A stretch of 29,395 nucleotides of DNA from Sulfolobus sp. SCGC AB-777_G06 (GTDB taxonomy: Archaea; Thermoproteota; Thermoprotei_A; Sulfolobales; Sulfolobaceae), in contig QEFN01000010.1 in the NCBI GenBank assembly GCA_003086555.1, positions 1 through 29,395 on the forward strand, in the 5' to 3' direction. Below the pieces are notes generated by a model. That model had not been told where the DNA came from and did no database searches. It saw nothing but the letters and a program-made list of their open reading frames with translations. Shown here one piece after another: positions 7,710 through 18,376 of the stretch. A program made the position numbers and the translations under genes. The stretch's first letter is position 1. Each line of letters begins with the position of its first letter.

Positions 7710-8984
7710 ATGGACTTAGAAGGTATCGCTAGGAGATTATATCCTAATGTAGAAGAAATGAGAAAGAAGATTATAGAGGAAATTGAGTTTTACAAAGGGA
7801 AAGATTATCAACTCAAAGAGCAGTTAACAGATGCTATAATAGAAGAAGTTAAAAAGTCTATAATTGCATCAAAAATAGAACCACTTCTTTCCTACCCGGT
7901 AACCGGTCTCAAGGCTGGTGAGGCGGGATTAGGCTCTAGGGGGAAAGGTGACCATATAATTCATGAAAAGATCCTGAGTTTAAGTGGCTTAAATAAATTC
8001 GAAGATGCTAGAGTTAACAAGAACGTAGTAGTCTCAATTGATGGAATACATTCCCGATTAGCATACTTCCCCTTTTTAGCAGGTTTTCACGCTACAAGAG
8101 CTGCATTAAGGGACGTTATGGTAAAAGGTGCAGAACCGATAGGAGTTCTGGTTGATATACATTTGTCTGACGACAGTGATTTGGGAATGTTATTGGATTT
8201 TGAGGCTGGAGTAATGTCGGTTACGGAGTTTTTAGGTATTCCTATTCTTGCGGGTAGTACGTTAAGGATCGGAGGAGATTTAGTTATAGGGGAAAGGATC
8301 AGTGGAGGTATAGGAGCCGTGGGTTTATTGAAGAAGGTCTTCTTTAGCAGGGATAAGATCGAAGAGGGCGACTATATAGTCATGACCGAGGGAAACGGAG
8401 GAGGTACTATAACTACTACTGCAATTTATAATGGTTTTTATAATGTAGTGAGGGAGACCTTATCTCTCGTAGACTTAGTTACATGTAGAGTAATTAGTGA
8501 AGAATCTATCGTCAACAAGGTTCACAGTGCTACTGACATTACTAACGGTGGAATACGTGCCACGGCTTACGAGTTGCCTGAAAACTTGGGTATTGAACTT
8601 GAAAAAGAGGTTTTCATCTCGCTTATAAACCCCAAAGTTTACGAGATGCTAAACTCTTTGGGAATAGACCCTTTGGGTTTATCCATAGATTCTATTGCGA
8701 TTTTCACTAAAGAGCCTGACGTGATACTGAAAAAACTTACTGAGTCTGGTGTAAGAGCTGATATAATTGGTCGTATAGTGAGGGCCGATAAGGGCAAGCT
8801 TGTCGACGAAAGGGGAAACCGATTAGAAATGGGATTTAGAGAGTCCCCTTATACTCCGATTAAAAAAATTATAGGAAATAAGACAAGTTACAGCGAGGAA
8901 TTAATTAGACATAGGTTGAATGATGCGTTAAAACTCGTAAAGGAGAAGAAAGAAAATGTATTGAAAACTTTAAAAGCAAGTTAG
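7710..8984 (+). CDS. AIR synthase (PurM/ThiL/SelD)-superfamily protein, COG2144-like
   Basis: This protein has the two-domain PurM fold: N-terminal ATP-binding half with GSRGKGDHI, VVVSIDGIHS (metal-binding Asp) and RAALRDVMVKGAEPIGVLVDIHLSDD, a LAGSTLRIGGD strand-loop near the domain junction, then a C-terminal half with MTEGNGGGTITT, HSATDITNGGI and DPLGLSIDS. It resembles the group described as selenophosphate-synthetase-related or AIR-synthase-related. It is not the purine PurM itself, and no SelD Cys/Sec active site is seen, so the substrate is unknown. The ATG at 7710 (MDLEGIARRLYP) is preferred over the ATG at 7677, because family members typically begin at this MDLE-type residue and a TATA-like box is correctly placed. 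The promoter of the ribosomal operon lies inside its 3' end. Confidence 0.83.
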   Translation: MDLEGIARRLYPNVEEMRKKIIEEIEFYKGKDYQLKEQLTDAIIEEVKKSIIASKIEPLLSYPVTGLKAGEAGLGSRGKGDHIIHEKILSLSGLNKFEDARVNKNVVVSIDGIHSRLAYFPFLAGFHATRAALRDVMVKGAEPIGVLVDIHLSDDSDLGMLLDFEAGVMSVTEFLGIPILAGSTLRIGGDLVIGERISGGIGAVGLLKKVFFSRDKIEEGDYIVMTEGNGGGTITTTAIYNGFYNVVRETLSLVDLVTCRVISEESIVNKVHSATDITNGGIRATAYELPENLGIELEKEVFISLINPKVYEMLNSLGIDPLGLSIDSIAIFTKEPDVILKKLTESGVRADIIGRIVRADKGKLVDERGNRLEMGFRESPYTPIKKIIGNKTSYSEELIRHRLNDALKLVKEKKENVLKTLKAS

Positions 8985-8999
8985 TAATTAGGTGTATAA
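8963..8999 (+). promoter_or_regulatory. Promoter of the ribosomal protein/RNA polymerase operon
   Basis: A purine-rich BRE (GAAAAC, 8963-8968) is followed by a TATA box TTTAAAAG (8969-8976). The predicted start site, ~26 bases on, is near 8999, leaving a very short leader before the rps13 ATG at 9010 (or 9004). The element is inside the last codons of the upstream PurM-like gene. Confidence 0.55.
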
Positions 9000-9009
9000 G
9001 CTGATGCTA

Positions 9010-9546
9010 ATGTCGGAACAACAGCAGTTTAAATATATCGTTAGGCTTTTCGGGCAAGACGTAGATGGTACTATGAAGGTTCCTTACGCTCTTGCAATGG
9101 TTAAAGGGATAGGCTATAACACCGCAAGAGCTATTGCTAGTAAATTAGGTCTTGACAAGGACAGAAGGTTAGGAGAACTTTCTGACGAGGATATAAAGAA
9201 GATAGAGAATTATTTGACTGATAAGAAAATCCCTGAGTTACCTACATGGTTGTATAACAGAAGGAGGGATTATGAAGAAGGTGTAGATTTACATTTAGTT
9301 ACTTCTGATTTGATATTTTATGTTAGGAACGATATAGAGAGGGAGAAAAAGATTAGAAGCTGGAGAGGAGTAAGGCATTCTCTAGGACTTAAGGTTAGAG
9401 GGCAGAGAACGAGGACTACGGGTAGAACTGGAACTACTGTAGGTGTGAGAAGGTCAAAGGCTGCTCAGCCTCAAGCTCAAGCTCAACCTAAAGCACAATC
9501 TTCCGGTGGTGGGGGTTCTTCAGGTGGTGGACAAGCTAAGAAGTGA
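9010..9546 (+). CDS. rps13: 30S ribosomal protein S13 (uS13) with low-complexity C-terminal tail
   Basis: The protein (178 residues from this start) is a clear archaeal uS13: [36 protein letters not shown], then the helix-rich centre and the [12 protein letters not shown] motif near the C-terminus. It sits in the head of the small subunit and contacts the P-site tRNA and 5S-rRNA side of the large subunit. After the conserved core a tail of ~30 residues follows, rich in Gln/Ala/Pro and then Gly/Ser, ending QAKK. GTG (8992) and ATG (9004) are alternative starts; 9010 is preferred because MSEQQQ fits the family and the predicted transcript begins near 8999. It is the first gene of the ribosomal operon and is followed by rps4 after 10 bases. 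Confidence 0.95.
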   Translation: MSEQQQFKYIVRLFGQDVDGTMKVPYALAMVKGIGYNTARAIASKLGLDKDRRLGELSDEDIKKIENYLTDKKIPELPTWLYNRRRDYEEGVDLHLVTSDLIFYVRNDIEREKKIRSWRGVRHSLGLKVRGQRTRTTGRTGTTVGVRRSKAAQPQAQAQPKAQSSGGGGSSGGGQAKK

Positions 9547-9556
9547 GGTGGAATAG

Positions 9557-10096
9557 ATGGGAGATCCAAGAAAAAGCAGAAGGAAGTGGGCAGGTCCGGG
9601 TCATCCTTGGATAAAGGTAAATCTAGATAGAGAACAAGTTCTAATAGGTAAGTACGGTCTAAGAAACAAGAGGGAGTTATGGTTAGCACAGACGATAATA
9701 AGAAACTTTAGACATCAGGCGAGGTCTTTATTGGGTTTACCCCCAGCTGAAAGGGCTGTAAGAGAGAAACAGTTAATTGCAAAGTTATACAGAATGGGAA
9801 TATTAGATAAAGAAAATGCCACAGTTGACGACGTATTGAGCTTAACAGAAGAGAATTATCTGGAAAGAAGATTGCAGACAATAGTTTACAGAAAAGGTTT
9901 AGCTAGGACAATATATCAAGCTAGACAGCTTATAGTCCACGGTCATATAGCACTAGGTGGTAAGAGAGTTACGTCTCCCGGTTACATAGTTCAAAGAGGT
10001 GAAGAGGATATGATAGATTACTATCCTACTTCACCGTTTAAACAGTATCCACCAACACAAACTTCTGGAGGTGAGATAAATGTCCAGCAGGCGTGA
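9557..10096 (+). CDS. rps4: 30S ribosomal protein S4 (uS4)
   Basis: The 179-residue protein opens with the basic [14 protein letters not shown] segment and continues with [17 protein letters not shown], followed by the S4 RNA-binding domain in the C-terminal half ([42 protein letters not shown]). There are no cysteines, so it is a zinc-free version. It nucleates assembly of the 16S rRNA 5' domain. A GAGGTGG Shine-Dalgarno site overlaps the rps13 stop codon and precedes the ATG. Its last 17 bases overlap rps11. Confidence 0.97.
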   Translation: MGDPRKSRRKWAGPGHPWIKVNLDREQVLIGKYGLRNKRELWLAQTIIRNFRHQARSLLGLPPAERAVREKQLIAKLYRMGILDKENATVDDVLSLTEENYLERRLQTIVYRKGLARTIYQARQLIVHGHIALGGKRVTSPGYIVQRGEEDMIDYYPTSPFKQYPPTQTSGGEINVQQA

Positions 10097-10478
10097 AATT
10101 AGGTGGGGTCAAGCAAGGATTTATGCATCACAAAATAACACAATAATAACGATAACCGACCTTACTGGGGCGGAGATAATATCTAAAGCATCCGGTGGCA
10201 CTGTAGTAAAGGCCGATAGAGAAAAGCCATCACCTTATGCAGCTATGTTAGCTGCTAACAAGGCGGCAAGTGATGCATTCGAAAAGGGAATTTCTGCAAT
10301 TCATATAAAAGTAAGGGCACCGGGTGGTTATGGCTCTAAAACACCTGGACCCGGAGCACAACCAGCTATAAGAGCGTTAGCTAGGGCTGGATTCATAATA
10401 GGAAGGATAGAAGATGTAACGCCTTTACCTCACGATACTATAAGGAGACCAGGCGGAAGAAGAGGAAGAAGAGTATAA
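10080..10478 (+). CDS. rps11: 30S ribosomal protein S11 (uS11)
   Basis: The 132-residue protein has the typical uS11 features: [24 protein letters not shown] at the N-terminus, [16 protein letters not shown], the [21 protein letters not shown] loop and the basic C-terminus [11 protein letters not shown]. It binds the platform of the small subunit next to the mRNA exit site. The ATG overlaps the end of rps4 and is preceded by a strong GGAGGTGA Shine-Dalgarno sequence (10067-10074) lying inside rps4, so translation of the two genes is probably coupled. Confidence 0.97.
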   Translation: MSSRREIRWGQARIYASQNNTIITITDLTGAEIISKASGGTVVKADREKPSPYAAMLAANKAASDAFEKGISAIHIKVRAPGGYGSKTPGPGAQPAIRALARAGFIIGRIEDVTPLPHDTIRRPGGRRGRRV

Positions 10479-10502
10479 AAAGGAGACTACGAGTGTTTTA
10501 CT

Positions 10503-11297
10503 ATGTCTATTTCAGTACTTCGTAAAGATAATCTTTCTTTGTCATTAATAGTCTCAGAGTATCCTCTAGAGTTTGTAAATTCTATACGCAGAGCTTCAAT
10601 GCTGTTTGTACCCACAATGGCTGTAGATGAAGTATATTTTATAGAGAATAACAGCCCCCTTTACGATGAGATTTTAGCACACAGGTTAGCTATGATCCCA
10701 TTTACATCTGATGAGGCTTTAGAACATTATCGTCCACCTGAAGAATGTGCGGACTGCAAGGAAAATTGTGATGGATGTTATTCTAGAGTATATTTACAAG
10801 TTGAAGTTAATGACCAAGGCTCTATGATGGTATATTCTAAAGACCTCAAATCCGAGGATCCCGCAGTAGTTCCTATAAACGACGCGATTCCTATAGTTCT
10901 GTTAGGTCCGAAGCAGAGGATATCACTTGAAGCTAAACTTAGGCTTGGATACGGTAAAGAACACATTAAGTATAGTCCGGTTTCAGTTGCTATCCTGAGG
11001 TATTATCCTAAGGTTGAAGTCTTGGATAATTGTGAAAAAGCAGTAGAAGTTTGTCCGGAAAGAGTATTCTTGACAAAGGACGGCAGGGTTGTAGTATCAA
11101 ATGAGCTTGCTTGTACCTTATGTGAAGAGTGTCTTAAGTATTGTAGGGGGAAAATAGAAGTATCAGCAGTAGAAGGAAAGTACATACTTGAGATCGAGTC
11201 AACCGGCAGTTTGAAGCCAGAGAGAATTTTAATAGAGGCAAGTAAAAGCTTAATACGCAAATTAAATGAATTAAAGGGCAAGTTAGGGGTTGTATGA
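10503..11297 (+). CDS. rpoD: RNA polymerase subunit D (Rpo3) with Fe-S type domain
   Basis: The 264-residue protein is the archaeal homologue of eukaryotic Rpb3 and bacterial alpha N-terminal domain. The dimerisation core reads [24 protein letters not shown] and [13 protein letters not shown]. Inserted is a ferredoxin-like domain with C177, C184, C204, C207, C210 and C214. In S. solfataricus subunit D binds a [3Fe-4S] cluster in this domain, and spacing here is compatible with that. A further cluster, [11 protein letters not shown] (C82-C92), may form a second metal or disulfide site. The gene is 24 bases after rps11, and its stop overlaps the rpl18e ATG in an ATGA. Confidence 0.96.
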   Translation: MSISVLRKDNLSLSLIVSEYPLEFVNSIRRASMLFVPTMAVDEVYFIENNSPLYDEILAHRLAMIPFTSDEALEHYRPPEECADCKENCDGCYSRVYLQVEVNDQGSMMVYSKDLKSEDPAVVPINDAIPIVLLGPKQRISLEAKLRLGYGKEHIKYSPVSVAILRYYPKVEVLDNCEKAVEVCPERVFLTKDGRVVVSNELACTLCEECLKYCRGKIEVSAVEGKYILEIESTGSLKPERILIEASKSLIRKLNELKGKLGVV

Positions 11298-11650
11298 AAA
11301 TGGCAAGCACAAACGTTATGCTAAGAAAGCTTATATACACTCTCGAAAAGCAAAAAAAGAACCTTTGGTCAGCTGTAGCTGAAGAACTCAAAGCTCCTAG
11401 TAGAAAAAGAGCTTACATTAACTTATATAAAATAAATAAGCACACGAAACCTAATGATATTGTGGTAGTACCTGGTAAAGTATTAGGTATAGGTTCACTC
11501 GATCATCCAGTTACTGTTGTAGCATTGTCCTTTTCTAAGTCAGCCAAAGAAAAAATTGAGAAAAGTGGGGGTAAAGTTATGAGTTTATATAAGGCAGTTC
11601 AGGAGTTAAAAGACTTTAAAGGTAAAACCGTGAGGTTGATGAAGCAATGA
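11294..11650 (+). CDS. rpl18e: 50S ribosomal protein L18e
   Basis: This 118-residue archaeal/eukaryotic-type protein of the L15/L18e fold has [39 protein letters not shown] and [35 protein letters not shown]. It belongs to the large subunit. The ATG at 11294 overlaps the rpoD stop (ATGA). An in-frame ATG at 11300 is an equally possible start and would shorten the protein by two residues. Its stop overlaps the rpl13 start in the same ATGA manner, indicating translational coupling. Confidence 0.96.
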   Translation: MKMASTNVMLRKLIYTLEKQKKNLWSAVAEELKAPSRKRAYINLYKINKHTKPNDIVVVPGKVLGIGSLDHPVTVVALSFSKSAKEKIEKSGGKVMSLYKAVQELKDFKGKTVRLMKQ

Positions 11651-12108
11651 GTGAACAAGTTCAGAAGACCCAAAATGAAGTAATAGTTAATGCAGAGAAC
11701 CAGATTCTAGGAAGAATGGCAACTTATATTGTGAAACTCCTTAAAGAAGGAAAGAAGGTAATAGTAGTTAATGCAGAAAAGGCAGTAATAAGCGGTCCTA
11801 GATCTAGAGTTATACAAGGTTACAGTCTCTTGTTCACTGTTAGGACTATGCAGAACCCTGCAAAGAACGGTATAAGAAGACCTAGAAATCCTGTAAATAT
11901 AGTGAAGAGGACTGTAAGGGGTATGTTACCTAAGAACAGAATGGGTAGGCAATACTATAAGAACCTAATTGTGTATATAGGCGTTCCTAAGGAGTATGAA
12001 GGTAAGCAGACGATTAGGTTCGAGGATGCTGATGTGAGCAGATTAAAGGGTAAATATATAACTGTAGCAGAATTATCTAAAGCCATAGGAGGTTATGTAA
12101 ATGGCTGA
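11647..12108 (+). CDS. rpl13: 50S ribosomal protein L13 (uL13)
   Basis: The 153-residue protein contains the uL13 core: [39 protein letters not shown], followed by [31 protein letters not shown]. It assembles early into the large subunit. The N-terminus ([11 protein letters not shown]) is a short hydrophilic extension before the core. It overlaps rpl18e by 4 bases and rps9 by 8 bases, and the order L18e-L13-S9-RpoN is the conserved archaeal arrangement. Confidence 0.97.
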   Translation: MSEQVQKTQNEVIVNAENQILGRMATYIVKLLKEGKKVIVVNAEKAVISGPRSRVIQGYSLLFTVRTMQNPAKNGIRRPRNPVNIVKRTVRGMLPKNRMGRQYYKNLIVYIGVPKEYEGKQTIRFEDADVSRLKGKYITVAELSKAIGGYVNG

Positions 12109-12517
12109 GCAACAAAAGACCGTTATAATTACGTCGGCAAGAAGAAAAATGGCAAGAGCTAGGTGCTATCTAACTTCAGGTAAAGGTAGAGTCTACATTA
12201 ACGATACCCCCTTGGAAATCCTACCGATAGAGGTAGTTAGAATGAAAATAATGGAGCCTTTGATGCTAGCAGGACAAAATATAGCATCCTCGATCGATGC
12301 CAGAATATATACTAGCGGCGGAGGAGTAATGGGGCAAGCGGATGCTGCTAGGATGGCTTTAGCTAAAGCTTTAGTTAAGTTTACTGGGAGCAAAGAGCTT
12401 GAGCAGATATATAAAGCCTATGATAGAACTATGTTAGCTGGCGATCCAAGGCAGACCGAGTCAGAAAAGTGGATGAGGTATAGTGCGAGAAGATGGAGGC
12501 AGAAGGCATATAGGTGA
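12101..12517 (+). CDS. rps9: 30S ribosomal protein S9 (uS9)
   Basis: The 138-residue protein has TSARRKMARARCYLTSGKGRVYIND, SSIDARIYTSGGGVMGQADAARMALAKALVKF and the basic C-terminus YSARRWRQKAYR, whose terminal Arg of this family reaches toward the P-site tRNA anticodon. The ATG lies inside the rpl13 3' end (8-base overlap). It is followed after 6 bases by rpoN. Confidence 0.97.
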   Translation: MAEQQKTVIITSARRKMARARCYLTSGKGRVYINDTPLEILPIEVVRMKIMEPLMLAGQNIASSIDARIYTSGGGVMGQADAARMALAKALVKFTGSKELEQIYKAYDRTMLAGDPRQTESEKWMRYSARRWRQKAYR

Positions 12518-12523
12518 AATCTT

Positions 12524-12724
12524 ATGATTATTCCAATTAGATGTTTTACATGTGGCTCCGTAATTGCTGATAAGTGGGAGCCCTTTGTAACTCGAATATC
12601 GGCAGGAGAGGAACCGGGAAAAGTGTTAGATAGTTTAGGAGTGAAAAGATATTGTTGCAGGAGAATGCTTTTATCCCATGTAGATATAATTAGGGAAGTT
12701 ATACATTACACCAGGCCGATTTGA
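12524..12724 (+). CDS. rpoN: RNA polymerase subunit N (Rpo10)
   Basis: The 66-residue protein has the zinc-bundle signature of Rpb10/Rpo[13 protein letters not shown] at residues 7-18 (C7, C10) and YCCRRM at 43-48 (C44, C45). The family size is 60-70 residues. It binds the D/L assembly platform of archaeal RNA polymerase, whose D subunit is encoded in the same operon. Only 10 bases separate its stop from the rps2 ATG. Confidence 0.97.
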   Translation: MIIPIRCFTCGSVIADKWEPFVTRISAGEEPGKVLDSLGVKRYCCRRMLLSHVDIIREVIHYTRPI

Positions 12725-12734
12725 GGTGGAGAAA

Positions 12735-13412
12735 ATGAGTGAACAAGAAAAAGGTGGTCAATTATCTGAGGAGGAGAAGGCAGAACTTCAGAAAACAGAG
12801 AAAGGTCAATTAATCGAGCTATTAGTGCCTCTAGATATGTATCTATCGTCTGGAGTTCACATAGGGACGCATACGTGCACGGCTTACATGGAGAGATTTA
12901 TCTATAGAGTTAGACCGGAAGGTCTTTACGTGCTAGATGTCAGGAAGATCGACGAAAGGTTAAGGATAGCAGCTAAATTCCTTGCTAAGTTTTCACCTCA
13001 AGGTATATTAGCCGTAGCGTCGAGACCTTACGCCTATACTCCTACTCAGAAGTTTGCCCAAATAGTTAGAGGTAAAGCTATAGTAGGTAGATTCCCGCCA
13101 GGCACTTTAACTAATCCATACTTATCTAACTATATAGAGCCAGAAGTTTTGGTTGTAACAGATCCGAGAACTGATTTGCAAGCTATTAAAGAAGCTTCAA
13201 AGGTAGGCATCCCTATTGTAGCCTTCTCAGATACGGATGCGAAGGTAGACTTCATAGACGTGGTTATACCTGCAAATAACAAGGGTAGGAAGTCGCTAGC
13301 ATTACTTTATTGGGCTTTGGCTAGGCAAGTATTAAGAGAGAGGAAGGAGATACCAGCTGACGGCGATATACCAGCAAGGGTCGAAGACTTTGAGACGAGG
13401 CTGGCGGAATGA
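12735..13412 (+). CDS. rps2: 30S ribosomal protein S2 (uS2)
   Basis: The protein (225 residues) contains the uS2 motifs [50 protein letters not shown] and [38 protein letters not shown]. The in-frame GTG at 12726 is rejected as start because it lies inside the Shine-Dalgarno sequence GAGGTGGAG (12724-12732). The ATG at 12735 is correctly spaced from it. The N-terminal ~25 residues are charged and low in complexity ([20 protein letters not shown]). The stop overlaps the next gene (ATGA). Confidence 0.96.
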   Translation: MSEQEKGGQLSEEEKAELQKTEKGQLIELLVPLDMYLSSGVHIGTHTCTAYMERFIYRVRPEGLYVLDVRKIDERLRIAAKFLAKFSPQGILAVASRPYAYTPTQKFAQIVRGKAIVGRFPPGTLTNPYLSNYIEPEVLVVTDPRTDLQAIKEASKVGIPIVAFSDTDAKVDFIDVVIPANNKGRKSLALLYWALARQVLRERKEIPADGDIPARVEDFETRLAE

Positions 13413-14261
13413 TAAGAATACCAGCAGTTGCTGGTGCATTTTATGATGCAGATCCCGAGAAACTAAAGGAACAGATTAAGGAATGTTTTTTACATCCTTT
13501 GGGTCCTGGAGGATTACCCTCAATTCCTAAAGAAAAACCTCAGAGAAGAGATAATTTATTTTTCATAGTCCCACATGCAGGTTACATGTACAGTGGACCA
13601 GTCGCAGCCCATTCCTATTACTATTTAGCACAAGAGGGTAAACCGGACACAGTCATTATACTGGGCCCCAATCACACGGGCTTAGGTTCTTTTGTATCAG
13701 TTTGGCTTAAGGGAAAGTGGAGGACTCCTTTGGGTGAAGTTGAAATAGACGAGGATATTGCTATGGAATTAGTGGGGCTAACGGGTATTGTTGATATAGA
13801 TGAGAAGGCCCATTTGTACGAGCATTCTGTGGAAGTTCAGGTTCCTTTTCTCCAATATTTGTTCGGTTCAGAATTCAAAATAGTTCCGATAGTTATAATG
13901 ATGCAAACACCCGATGTTGCGGAAATGTTAGCAGATGGTATATACAAGATTATGAAGATATATGAGAAAAAGAAGGATATTGTAGTGATTGCAAGTAGTG
14001 ACCTGAATCACTATGAGCCCCATGATAAGACGATCGAAAAGGACAATATGGCAATAACTGAAATTGAGAAACTTGATTATAAAGGTCTTTTCAAAGTCGT
14101 CGAAGAGAAAGACGTTACCGCTTGTGGTTATGGGCCGATAATGACTGTGTTATTACTAGCCAAAAAATTCGGTAAGAAACCGTATGTGTTGAAACACGCA
14201 ACTTCTGGTGATACTTCTGGGGATAAATCAGCAGTAGTAGGTTACTTATCAGTGAGGTTCG

Positions 14262-14269
<8 letters not shown>
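13409..14269 (+). CDS. MEMO1-family protein (AmmeMemoRadiSam system protein B type)
   Basis: The 286-residue protein is a full MEMO-family member: [17 protein letters not shown] at the N-terminus, [28 protein letters not shown], the H-rich [36 protein letters not shown] and ACGYGPIM. The fold is related to extradiol dioxygenases and the histidines are metal-ligand candidates. The biochemical role in archaea is unknown; in many archaea the gene lies between rps2 and mevalonate-pathway genes, as here. It starts within the rps2 stop (ATGA) and its end overlaps the next gene by 8 bases, so it is cotranscribed with both. Confidence 0.93.
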
Positions 14270-17014
<2,745 letters not shown>

Positions 17015-17015
<1 letters not shown>

Positions 17016-18019
17016 TGGAATACACAGAAAGGTCGTTTTTTCCGATAATACTTTCAATAGTAGTAGCTTTTCTAATTACCATTATATCAACTAAGTGGGT
17101 TATTGAGGAATCCAAAAAGAAGGGTTTTGTAGGAAAAGATATTAATAAACCTAATAAGAACGAGGTACCAGTTTTGGGAGGAATTGGAATAGTAGCGGGT
17201 TTCATAGCAGGCTCTTTTACATACTTAGTTAGTGATATAGACTTTTCGGGCTCAGTTGCAGAAGTAGATAGGACAGTAGTTTCAGTATTAATATCCTCGC
17301 TGGTTATAGGATTTTTAGGATTGGTAGATGATATATTTAATTTAAGGCAGTCTGTAAGGGCTTTCTTACCAGTTTTCGCCTCGATTCCATTAGCAATATA
17401 CAGTATCGGGCACACAAAAATATCAATACCCTTTTTAGGAATAGTTGACTTCGGGGTTTTATTTTACGTGTTAATTCTACCGGCTACACTAACAATAACC
17501 TCAAACGCTTTCAACATGTTAGAGGGTCTTAATGGATTAGGTGCAGGAATGGGTCTTATAATGGCATCAGCGTTAGCATATATCGGTCTCAGATCAAACG
17601 GTCCTTCTTTTCACTCAGGAGTATTGGCATTAATTATGGTATTTGTACTTCTAGGGTTTCTCATCTTCAATATGTACCCGGCTAAAGTATTCCCGGGAAA
17701 TATCGGAACTTATTTCATAGGCTCCGTAATCGGTTCAATAGGCATCGCGGGTTTTATGTATACGGCATTATTCTTCTTATATATACCATATGTGTTTGAA
17801 TTCATACTCAAAGCTAGAACCAAATTTAAGGGAGTATCCTTTGGAAAAATTTCCCATGAAGGTTATTTATACTGGGACGGTGCACCTAATTCCCTTACGC
17901 ATGTAGTTATGAAAATGGGAAAATTTAAGGAATATCAAGTGGTTGTAATATTATGGATTATTGAACTGGTATTTGCTATATTAGCAATAGTGTTTCAAAC
18001 GACAGTGGTCAGAATATGA
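17015..18019 (+). CDS. aglH: UDP-GlcNAc:dolichyl-phosphate GlcNAc-1-phosphate transferase (AglH-type, GPT family)
   Basis: This 334-residue integral membrane protein has ~10 hydrophobic segments, the first at residues 6-28. Family motifs are NEVPVLGGIG, the Asp-rich LVDDIFNLRQSVR, NAFNMLEGLNGLGAGMG and the C-terminal cytosolic loop HEGYLYWDGAPNSLTHVVMK. It belongs to the MraY/WecA/GPT superfamily. In S. acidocaldarius the related enzyme AglH loads GlcNAc-1-phosphate onto dolichyl phosphate as the first step of N-glycosylation. Its placement directly behind GGPP synthase, which feeds dolichol synthesis, supports that role. It is the last gene of the superoperon; a 182-base gap follows. Confidence 0.9.
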
Positions 18020-18120
18020 AGTATTGCCGTTTGCTTAAGTGTACTTTAATTCAATAGGTAGTTAAGTTAATGATATTTTTTAGTGTGTTAAGTAAGTACC
18101 TTAGTCTATTAGAGCTCCAT

Positions 18121-18149
18121 CAGAACAACTAATTTAAGTGTTTGTTCTG
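18121..18149. repeat. 8-base inverted repeat in the aglH-tRNA gap
   Basis: CAGAACAA (18121-18128) and TTGTTCTG (18142-18149) are perfect inverted copies separated by 13 bases. They could form a hairpin downstream of aglH or serve as a binding site. No U-run follows, so it is not a standard terminator. The rest of the gap 18020-18201 shows only the tRNA promoter. Confidence 0.5.
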
Positions 18150-18169
18150 GCTGAGGATCGGAACTAAAC

Positions 18170-18201
18170 TCTTTTATACTCTAAGGAAGATCATAATAAT
18201 T
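18170..18201 (+). promoter_or_regulatory. TATA promoter of tRNA-Ser
   Basis: CTTTTATACT (18171-18180) is centred 26 bases before the tRNA 5' end at 18202, the standard archaeal spacing. Confidence 0.65.
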
Positions 18202-18304
18202 GCCGGGGTCGCCTAGCATGGTAGGGCGGCGGCCTGCTAATTTGGTGAGTTGAAAGCCGCTGGGGTTACTCCCCGCGCGGGTTCAAGTCCCGCCCCCGGC
18301 GCCA
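18202..18304 (+). tRNA. tRNA-Ser (GCU) with 15-base intron; CCA encoded
   Basis: The acceptor arms GCCGGGG (18202-18208) and CCCCGGC pair fully, and the T arm GCGGG-TTCAAGT-CCCGC is canonical. The anticodon stem GCGGC (18229-18233) pairs with GCCGC (18256-18260). The loop reads CTGCTA plus A38 once a 15-base insert (18240-18254, or shifted by one) after position 37 is removed, giving anticodon GCT (18236-18238). The long variable arm TGGGGTTACTCCCC is the class II feature of serine tRNAs. Discriminator G and CCA (18302-18304) are in the DNA. The intron is at the usual 37/38 site and would be removed by the splicing endonuclease. A T-run follows at once. Confidence 0.94.
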
Positions 18305-18319
18305 TTTTTGGGTTCTTTT
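18305..18319 (+). terminator. T-rich terminator after tRNA-Ser
   Basis: Two T-runs (TTTTT at 18305-18309 and TTTT at 18316-18319) immediately follow the tRNA CCA, typical of archaeal transcription ends. Confidence 0.45.
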
Positions 18320-18330
18320 AACTCATGATT

Positions 18331-18376
18331 TTTGACAATTGTCAAAACTTTTTACTTACTTAAAGTAGTTTATTTT
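18331..18376 (+). promoter_or_regulatory. Promoter region of adh with perfect 16-base palindrome
   Basis: TTTGACAATTGTCAAA (18331-18346) is a perfect palindrome. It ends at the start of the A/T-rich stretch (about 18345-18356, CTTTTTAC) centred some 26 bases before the adh ATG at 18377, so it covers the BRE/upstream edge of the likely promoter. A dimeric regulator site is the obvious reading. Confidence 0.6.

Noticed and set aside
12726..12734. GTG at 12726 as the rps2 start.
   Set aside because: It forms part of the Shine-Dalgarno sequence GAGGTGGAG that serves the ATG at 12735.
18332..18376. A longer adh start at 18332, adding 15 residues.
   Set aside because: The extension runs through the palindrome and promoter region, and the family start MRAAVLF corresponds to the ATG at 18377.
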